Source: UBA4877 sp002399345
GTDB taxonomy: Bacteria > Bacillota > Thermoanaerobacteria > Thermoanaerobacterales > UBA4877
Direction of reading: 5' to 3'
NCBI GenBank assembly: GCA_036752905.1
Contig: DAIORT010000011.1
Coordinates: forward strand, 3,053-67,052
Length of the DNA: 64,000 bases
Positions within the stretch are counted from its first letter, which is position 1, and the number at the start of each line of letters is the position of its first letter. The notes under the pieces are model-generated. The model was given only the letters and a program-made list of their open reading frames with translations, was not told the DNA's origin and did not search any database. Shown here piece by piece: positions 59,801 through 64,000 of this stretch. Position numbers and translations under genes: made by a program.

Positions 59801-59894
59801 TAAAGTACTCAAAAATAAAAATATCATGAATGCCTTAAGAACAGCGGAAAACTCGAGGGAAATGAAAGAAATAATTTTAAAAAGTACAATATAA
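56844..59894 (+). CDS. LevR/ManR-type sigma-54 activator with PTS domains
   Basis: About 1016 residues from GTG 56844 (after TAGGAG). An N-terminal wing-helix part is followed by three 15-residue repeats (near 112-160), an AAA+ sigma-54 activator domain with LGPSGVGKSQLAEAM near 203, NKGSFTGANTSR (sigma-54 loop) near 256 and DEVHRLPSEGQE near 281. One PRD follows (His near 562 in SLAIHISAAYDRI; the second expected His near 620 is Tyr), then a IIA-Man-like domain (VLTHGHVAKGMAEV), a IIB-like domain (TICITGEGTAVKI) and a IIA-Fru-like domain (GGIAIPHGSTKYV). It should activate the downstream sigma-54 promoter in response to PTS phosphorylation. Confidence 0.92.
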   Translation: MDKIIGIIQNEDKKNPLTDEKIALMLKVSRKDVTEYRLIKKIPDSRERRRPYLYKDIEEVLNTKGNISDRKLTKILNDSGYDISRFTVSQVRKHVTNKVDNSRENRDTEAADNVYLNNEAESTEVANNVYLNNDAKSAEVVDNLYLKNNADNKEIMKDNVYLQRDDISSFKEIIGHDGSLSMQINQAKAAILYPPHGLHTLILGPSGVGKSQLAEAMHKYAMESTNFAKDSPFIVFNCADYADNPQLLMAQLFGYNKGSFTGANTSRAGLVEKADGGILFLDEVHRLPSEGQEILFSLLDKGSFRRLGETENTRNATIMLIAATTENPESSLLLTFRRRIPMVIELAPINERPFTERYQIIKNFFTEESFRIKRPIKIDLDALRALMLYDCPGNIGQIRSDIQVACARGLLNTLNNKGNNINIYLTNLPSHIRRGIPTVNTRDPEIEKYADKDMMVYPDKRVNSFPKGDRYMLPNQIYQFIEDRFNELKNHGLSKDDIYEIVGSEVENELKKFVNDVKSSTLASKKDLKEIVGEKILYAVENALEIAKQNYKYIRPNFLYSLAIHISAAYDRIKCGKSIINPQLKSIKRKYVNEFKIARQMVERINKDLEIALTDDEVGFIAMYLKIFSTSEDNSKKRVAVIVLTHGHVAKGMAEVANKLLGVNIAHGIEMDLDERPEDALLRTIALVKELDEGKGCVILIDMGSLITFGEIITKRTGIPTRTIGRVDTVMVLEAVRRAIVPDTTIDDVVNALDSSKSYVGHVEGAKDSYKLPKAVVTICITGEGTAVKIKKYIEDKIHGIEKKFKIIPIGVFNEHEIDEQITNIRYKNIIAAFVGTIDPKVNGIPFIPVEEIMSGEGLDKLGKLIGMDVEEKNRLEKVITEDLILNNLNVNNKNDAIDKIIKLMEGNKCVKEGFMLSVYKRESIGATWLEGGIAIPHGSTKYVNKSTIAIAKLKRPIYWEDNMKADLIFMIAIREDSKDYMYDLYKVLKNKNIMNALRTAENSREMKEIILKSTI

Positions 59895-59903
59895 TCCAAT
59901 AAA

Positions 59904-59920
59904 TTGGAATGAAACTTGCT
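59904..59920 (+). promoter_or_regulatory. Sigma-54 (-24/-12) promoter of the galactitol-type PTS operon
   Basis: TTGG (59904-59907) and TTGCT (59916-59920) with exact GG-to-GC spacing of ten bases match the -24/-12 consensus. It follows a sigma-54 activator gene and sits 35 bases before the IIA start. Confidence 0.88.
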
Positions 59921-59954
59921 TTAGTAAAGTGATACAAGAATGGGGGCAGAATCT

Positions 59955-60434
59955 ATGCAGATATCGGAATTTCTTCATAAAGAACTGATTGTGACAAATT
60001 TAGAAGTAGAGAGTAAGGAAGAATTATTCAATGTGTTATATGAAAAACTATATAATTCAGGTTTTGTTAAAAAAAGCTTCCTTGCGGGAATAAAAAGCCG
60101 CGAGGAGAAATTTCCTACAGGTTTACAGTTAAGTAAATATGGAGTTGCACTTCCACATACGGATCCAGAACATGTAATTTTACCTGCAATAGCCATCGCA
60201 ACATTGGCAGAACCTGTAGAATTTAAGAATATGGCACTTTCATCAAATGATTTAAATGTAAACGTAGTTTTTATGATGGCATTGAAAGAAGCAAACAGCC
60301 AAGTTGAAATGCTGCAAAAATTAGCTTGCCTAATCCAAAATGACTCCCAGCTAGAAAAGATAGTTCATGCAAAAAAAGGTGGGGAGATAATAGAAATAAT
60401 AAAAAACTCTTCGTTATCAAATTTGAATTTATAG
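59955..60434 (+). CDS. PTS galactitol/fructose-type IIA component
   Basis: This roughly 159-residue cytoplasmic IIA domain carries the phospho-His near 67 in YGVALPHTDPEHV and the conserved flanks SREEKFPTGLQL and VVFMMALKEANSQVEMLQKL. It transfers phosphate from HPr to the IIB subunit. ATG 59955 is preferred over 59940 because TGGGGGC at 59941-59947 sits eight bases away. It is the first gene after the sigma-54 promoter. A gap of about 130 bases separates it from IIB. Confidence 0.9.
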   Translation: MQISEFLHKELIVTNLEVESKEELFNVLYEKLYNSGFVKKSFLAGIKSREEKFPTGLQLSKYGVALPHTDPEHVILPAIAIATLAEPVEFKNMALSSNDLNVNVVFMMALKEANSQVEMLQKLACLIQNDSQLEKIVHAKKGGEIIEIIKNSSLSNLNL

Positions 60435-60565
60435 GAAATTATATTCTAGTCAATGACCTTAAAATTATTTTATAAATAGATGTCGGTACATTATTCGAGT
60501 TTTTTAATTTAAAGGCCAAACTACTGTTTTTATATAAGCAAATGCGAAAGGAGGTGTAAAAGATT

Positions 60566-60907
60566 ATGTTCAATAGAGCAAAAAAAGAAGAAAAAGTATT
60601 TAAAGAGGTCAGTGGGTTGGTTGTATGCGCAGATGGTGTTGCCACTTCTACAATCGTGCGCGTGGCATTGAAGGAAGGCTTGGAGGATATGGACATTGAA
60701 GCAGATTTGGAGCAAGGCCGGGTACTGGATGCAGGCAGGACTACTAAGGGTGGAAATTTTGATTTTGTCATATCTACTGCCGGGACAGATTTGGAAGATG
60801 TAGATATACCCATTATAAGTGGCGTTCCATTGCTGACAGGCATTGGGAAAGATAAGGTATTTGAGCAAATAAAGGATGTTGTTGATAAAAAATATGCAGG
60901 GAGGTGA
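60566..60907 (+). CDS. PTS galactitol-type IIB component
   Basis: The 113-residue protein has the IIB phospho-Cys near 21 (GLVVCADGVATSTIVRVAL) and the P-loop-like region typical of GatB, with ISTAGTDLEDVDIPIISGVP near 70. It passes phosphate to the sugar in IIC. ATG 60566 follows GAAAGGAGGTG, a strong site. Confidence 0.9.
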   Translation: MFNRAKKEEKVFKEVSGLVVCADGVATSTIVRVALKEGLEDMDIEADLEQGRVLDAGRTTKGGNFDFVISTAGTDLEDVDIPIISGVPLLTGIGKDKVFEQIKDVVDKKYAGR

Positions 60908-60913
60908 TAGAAA

Positions 60914-62311
60914 ATGATATCAGAAATTATGAAAACTTTTGGTGCTGCAGTAATGCTTCCTGTTATAATACTCTTACTTGAATTGGTCATTGGAGTCAAA
61001 CCTTCTAAGGCCATAAGGTCAGCAATTTATATAGGTGTTGGGCTTAATGGGCTAGTAACAATTCTTAACCCGTTCTTTACAGGGTTAATAGGGAATGCAG
61101 TTTCCGATATGGTTACTACAAGTGGAATCAATCTGCCATATGTAGATACTGGATGGTCACTTCTAGCTGCAATTGGTTATTCAACAACGATTGGCGCACT
61201 TGTTATCCCAATAGGCATAATTATTAATATAATAATGCTTTTATTGCACTGGACAGATACATTAAATTTAGACATATGGAATTTTTGGCACTGGGCTTTT
61301 ATAGGAAGCATGGTTTACTATGCTACCGGTAGTTTGCTATATGGTGTTTTAATAACAATAGCAGTTGAAATGTTCCTTTTGATAATTGGGGATATGACAG
61401 CTCCTACTATGCAGAAATTCTTTAATTTACCGGGAATAGCTTTTCCGCATGCAAGTGCTCAGAGCTTGGCAATAATAGCTGTTCCTCTGAGATGGATATT
61501 TGAGAAGATTGGATTAATGAGGATAAAGGTTGATTCTAAAACGATAAGAAAGAAATTCGGCATTTTGGGAGATTCAGTAGTGGTTGGATTTATTATCGCA
61601 GTAGTTATAGGGATTATTGCGTGGAAGGACAAATTAGGATTAATGTCAACATGGTCCGGAATATTATCATTGGGTATTGGTACAGGTGCTTTTATATACT
61701 TGTATCCCAAAGCGACGGCAGCCCTTTTGGAAGGTTTTGCGGCTCTCAGTGATAGGGTGAGGGATATACTCTCCAAGAAAGCTGTTAAGAGGAAAATTAG
61801 TTTTGGCATGGATGGTGCACTTACAATAGGAAACCCGGACGTTCTTACAACAGGTCTTTTAACTATGATAACCACTGTTCCCCTTATTTTCTTCTTACCC
61901 GGCAACAAATTTATTTTGTTGGCGGATTTAGGAGTTACACCATTTTTCCTGGCCTCAGCTGCAGTGGCAATTATGGGGGGAAATATTATTTGTTCATATA
62001 TTACTGATGTTATTGGTGTCGCCCTTACATTATATGGTGGCAGCTATTTTGCACCACTTTTTTCTCACACAGTAAAAACTATTGGGGTTGCACTTCCTAA
62101 TACAGGATCAGCAACTGTTGGTGCTGATATGAGACCTATCCATAGTATTTTTACCTTTTTGGGGCAATCACCTATAGGAATTGCAGTTGCATTCGCATGC
62201 ATATTTATAATGTTATACTCATTTAAAAAGCATCCAAAGACATGGTATAAGGCTTTTGGATATATTGATAATGATTCGCAAACCAAACATATAAAAGAAG
62301 ATGCCGTATAA
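60914..62311 (+). CDS. PTS galactitol-type IIC permease
   Basis: The 465-residue protein has about ten membrane segments. GatC-family features include FGAAVMLPVIILLLELVIG at the start, FFNLPGIAFPHASAQSLAI near 168 and GNPDVLTTGLLTMITTVPLI near 304. It brings in a polyol or sugar acid-like substrate. ATG 60914 follows GGGAGGTGATAG, six bases after the IIB stop. The substrate need not be galactitol. Confidence 0.92.
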   Translation: MISEIMKTFGAAVMLPVIILLLELVIGVKPSKAIRSAIYIGVGLNGLVTILNPFFTGLIGNAVSDMVTTSGINLPYVDTGWSLLAAIGYSTTIGALVIPIGIIINIIMLLLHWTDTLNLDIWNFWHWAFIGSMVYYATGSLLYGVLITIAVEMFLLIIGDMTAPTMQKFFNLPGIAFPHASAQSLAIIAVPLRWIFEKIGLMRIKVDSKTIRKKFGILGDSVVVGFIIAVVIGIIAWKDKLGLMSTWSGILSLGIGTGAFIYLYPKATAALLEGFAALSDRVRDILSKKAVKRKISFGMDGALTIGNPDVLTTGLLTMITTVPLIFFLPGNKFILLADLGVTPFFLASAAVAIMGGNIICSYITDVIGVALTLYGGSYFAPLFSHTVKTIGVALPNTGSATVGADMRPIHSIFTFLGQSPIGIAVAFACIFIMLYSFKKHPKTWYKAFGYIDNDSQTKHIKEDAV

Positions 62312-62389
62312 AATAGTCCATCTGATAAAGTAATAGAAATACTTACATTACTAGAGAAACTGGTGTGCAAATAAATATACAGTAATATT

Positions 62390-62429
62390 AGATAATAAGC
62401 CGCCTGTTTTAAAAGGCGGCTTATTATCT
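62390..62429. terminator. Perfect 16-pair hairpin after the PTS genes
   Basis: AGATAATAAGCCGCCT (62390-62405) pairs exactly with AGGCGGCTTATTATCT (62414-62429). There is no clear T-run, so it may slow, process or only partly terminate transcription into the next gene. Confidence 0.6.
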
Positions 62430-62475
62430 AAAAGTTATATGAAACATAGTTGTTAATCAAAAAGGAGTTGCTTAA

Positions 62476-63435
62476 ATGAAAAAGTGGAAGGTTGTTGCAA
62501 CGGCTGTTACATTTGGAAAAGTTAATAAAGAACCTCTTGAGCGTCTTCAACAGGCAGGGTGTGATGTTATAACCAATCCTTTTGGGAGACCTTTTACCGG
62601 TGATGAATTGGTGGAGTATGCTCATGATGCAGATGCAATAATTCTTGGAAATGATAAAATTTCAGGCGATGTTATAAAGAAGTGTGAAAATCTTAAAGTT
62701 ATCGCAAAACACGGTGTAGGAATAGATAGTATTGATGTTAAAGCGGCTAATAGCATGGGCATAACAGTTACAAATGCACCCGGTACAAATAGCCAGGAGG
62801 TTGCCGATCTGGCTTTGGGATTTATACTTATGCTGGCACGGGGATTATATCAAGCAAACCGTGATACTAAAGAAGGCAAATGGATAAAACCCACAGGTAA
62901 AAGTCTATACCAAAAGACAATGGGCATTGTTGGGCTTGGGGCGATTGGAGTTGCACTGGCAAAAAGAGCTTCAGGCTTTGATATGAATATTTTAGGATAT
63001 GATATTAAAGAGAATTCTGCGGCATTAGCCGTTGGAGTAAAGTATGTTCCACTGGATGAGCTTCTTTCGAAGTCTGATTTTATTAGTTTACATTTACCAC
63101 TAACAAGTGGTACGGAGAATATAATCGACGCAGATAAGTTTAAAATAATGAAAAAAGATACTATCCTGGTAGATACGGCTAGAAGGAAACTCATCGACTA
63201 TGATGCCCTCTATAAGGCATTAACGGATGGAACATTAAGAGGCTATGCTACCGATGTGTACGATTCTGAACCACCGACACATTTAGCACTATTTGACCTG
63301 CCCAATGTTTTATTATCACCGCATATTGGTGGAACAACCGTTGAGTCGAATAAACGTATGGGTGATACCGCTGTTGATAATGTTATTGCTGTTTTAAATG
63401 GACAAACTCCTCCAAATCTTGTTGTGCTGAGATAA
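62476..63435 (+). CDS. D-2-hydroxyacid dehydrogenase (phosphoglycerate dehydrogenase-like)
   Basis: The 319-residue NAD enzyme has the Rossmann motif GIVGLGAIGVALAKRASGF near 147-165, the catalytic Arg in LVDTARRKLIDYDALY, the Glu in TDVYDSEPPTH and the His in LLSPHIGGTTVESN. It lacks the ACT domain of SerA, so it belongs to a catabolic route and not serine synthesis. ATG 62476 follows AAAGGAGTTGC. Its place between the PTS and a UxaA-type dehydratase suggests it acts on the imported substrate or its product. Confidence 0.88.
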   Translation: MKKWKVVATAVTFGKVNKEPLERLQQAGCDVITNPFGRPFTGDELVEYAHDADAIILGNDKISGDVIKKCENLKVIAKHGVGIDSIDVKAANSMGITVTNAPGTNSQEVADLALGFILMLARGLYQANRDTKEGKWIKPTGKSLYQKTMGIVGLGAIGVALAKRASGFDMNILGYDIKENSAALAVGVKYVPLDELLSKSDFISLHLPLTSGTENIIDADKFKIMKKDTILVDTARRKLIDYDALYKALTDGTLRGYATDVYDSEPPTHLALFDLPNVLLSPHIGGTTVESNKRMGDTAVDNVIAVLNGQTPPNLVVLR

Positions 63436-63467
63436 GCAAATTTAAAATATGATTGAGGGGAATTTGC

Positions 63468-63773
63468 ATGGCTGATTTGAAACAGGCTATTTTAATGAAC
63501 GAGAAAGATAATGTTGCAATAGTTTTGGCGCAGATTAGAAATGGTGAAAGGGTTCAAGTTGTTTTTAATAAAGAAATAGTAGTTGAAGTTACTGCACTGG
63601 AGGATATAGAAACATACCATAAAATTGCAATAAAGCCTATACAGGATGGAGATATAGTTTATAAATATGGCGAGATTATAGGGAAAGCTGTATGTTCTAT
63701 AAGAGTTGGCCAACATGTCCATATAGATAATATTGAAAGTGTGATGGTAGGAAATGAAAGTCAAAGCGTATAA
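63468..63773 (+). CDS. UxaA-family dehydratase small subunit (SAF domain)
   Basis: About 101 residues. The protein matches the SAF domain of altronate/galactarate dehydratases: LMNEKDNVAIVLAQIRNGE near 9-27, then PIQDGDIVYKYGEIIGKAV near 63-81 and VGQHVHIDNIESV near 85. In many organisms SAF and the catalytic domain are separate genes, as in SuyAB. ATG 63468 follows GAGGGGAA. The next gene starts 20 bases before its stop. Confidence 0.87.
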   Translation: MADLKQAILMNEKDNVAIVLAQIRNGERVQVVFNKEIVVEVTALEDIETYHKIAIKPIQDGDIVYKYGEIIGKAVCSIRVGQHVHIDNIESVMVGNESQSV

Positions 63774-64000
63774 AAGACCAGATGGCAAATATGGAATAAG
63801 AAATAAAGTAATAATTTTATCAACCGCAGGATGTGCTAATGAAACCGCCAGACTGATATCCCAGCAGGTGCGGGGTACAGTAAATATACCTAATCCAAAA
63901 GGCTGCGGCCAGATCGGAAAGGGTATAGAAATTATGCGAAGGACACTTATTGGTTTGTCACTAAATCCTAATGTATTTGGGACCATAATTGTTGGATTAG
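63754..64000 (+). CDS. UxaA-family dehydratase large subunit, 5' part
   Basis: The frame runs off the window after about 82 residues. It begins KVKAYKRPDGKYGIRNKVII and has TAGCANETARLISQQ and NIPNPKGCGQIGKG, which fit the catalytic part of UxaA-type dehydratases (Cys near 30 and 55 as iron ligands). It overlaps the small subunit by 20 bases, and the two should form one dehydratase for a sugar acid or similar hydroxyacid. Confidence 0.85.
   Translation, partial: MKVKAYKRPDGKYGIRNKVIILSTAGCANETARLISQQVRGTVNIPNPKGCGQIGKGIEIMRRTLIGLSLNPNVFGTIIVGL

Overview
The window reads as part of the chromosome of a low-GC, endospore-forming anaerobic Firmicute of the class Clostridia, probably a Thermoanaerobacterales-type organism. 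A Mahella-like genome would fit, but the species cannot be proven from the sequence alone. The evidence is consistent: strong AGGAGG-type ribosome sites, frequent TTG and GTG starts, spore genes (CotF-like, cwlD, yyaC, LysM coat-type protein), SLH surface proteins, an S-box riboswitch, a CIRCE-controlled groESL operon and the mbl-flgF-flgG-fabZ gene order known from Bacillus.

Layout. 1-3.7 kb is a decaying accessory region. It holds the trailer end of a CRISPR array (no cas genes in view), a wrecked hicAB toxin-antitoxin pair fused to the last repeat, one intact and one broken stalk-domain secreted protein, and two stray decayed CRISPR repeats. 3.7-9.1 kb has a CotF-like protein, a PRD regulator with a lactose/cellobiose-type PTS operon (IIB-IIC-IIA), and a degenerate ~42 bp tandem repeat. 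9.1-12.4 kb carries a MazG-like protein, thioredoxin reductase, and two tandemly duplicated ferritin-like genes next to a 100-N assembly gap whose two flanks are identical. 12.4-15.3 kb is an ftcD-hutI-fchA operon for the lower half of histidine degradation. 15.3-21.4 kb carries an M20 amidohydrolase, a LysM protein divergent from cwlD, the three-gene AmmeMemoRadiSam cluster and a USP-like protein. 21.5-30.1 kb is a surface operon: a giant IPT/TIG-repeat protein, a second exported protein and an SLH protein.

30.2-33.6 kb is mbl, two rod genes, a FlgJ-type rod-binding protein and fabZ. 33.7-41.1 kb has the archaeal-type fructose bisphosphatase/aldolase, an ASCH protein, small membrane proteins, a LacI regulator, yyaC and a large exported phosphodiester glycosidase. 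41.3-43.2 kb has five tRNA genes (Pro, Glu, Val, Thr, Tyr), then an S-box riboswitch and metK. 43.3-46.2 kb has an OGG-type glycosylase, a DUF554 protein and five tiny proteins. 46.3-51.6 kb is CIRCE-groESL, then guaB (with a possible translational switch in its leader) and guaA. 51.7-56.2 kb has small genes, recD2, comF and yvyF. From about 56.2 kb to the end is a more AT-rich, apparently acquired catabolic island: a LevR-type sigma-54 activator, a textbook -24/-12 promoter, a galactitol-type PTS (IIA, IIB, IIC), a 2-hydroxyacid dehydrogenase and a split UxaA-type dehydratase that runs off the end.

The most unusual signals are: a 9-bp palindrome GGCCWGGCC found 16 times across housekeeping genes but never in the island; mutually exclusive pairing over the guaB ribosome site; the CRISPR-hicA junction plus relic repeats; the ~42 bp degenerate tandem repeat; and the sigma-54/PTS/UxaA operon, whose substrate cannot be named.
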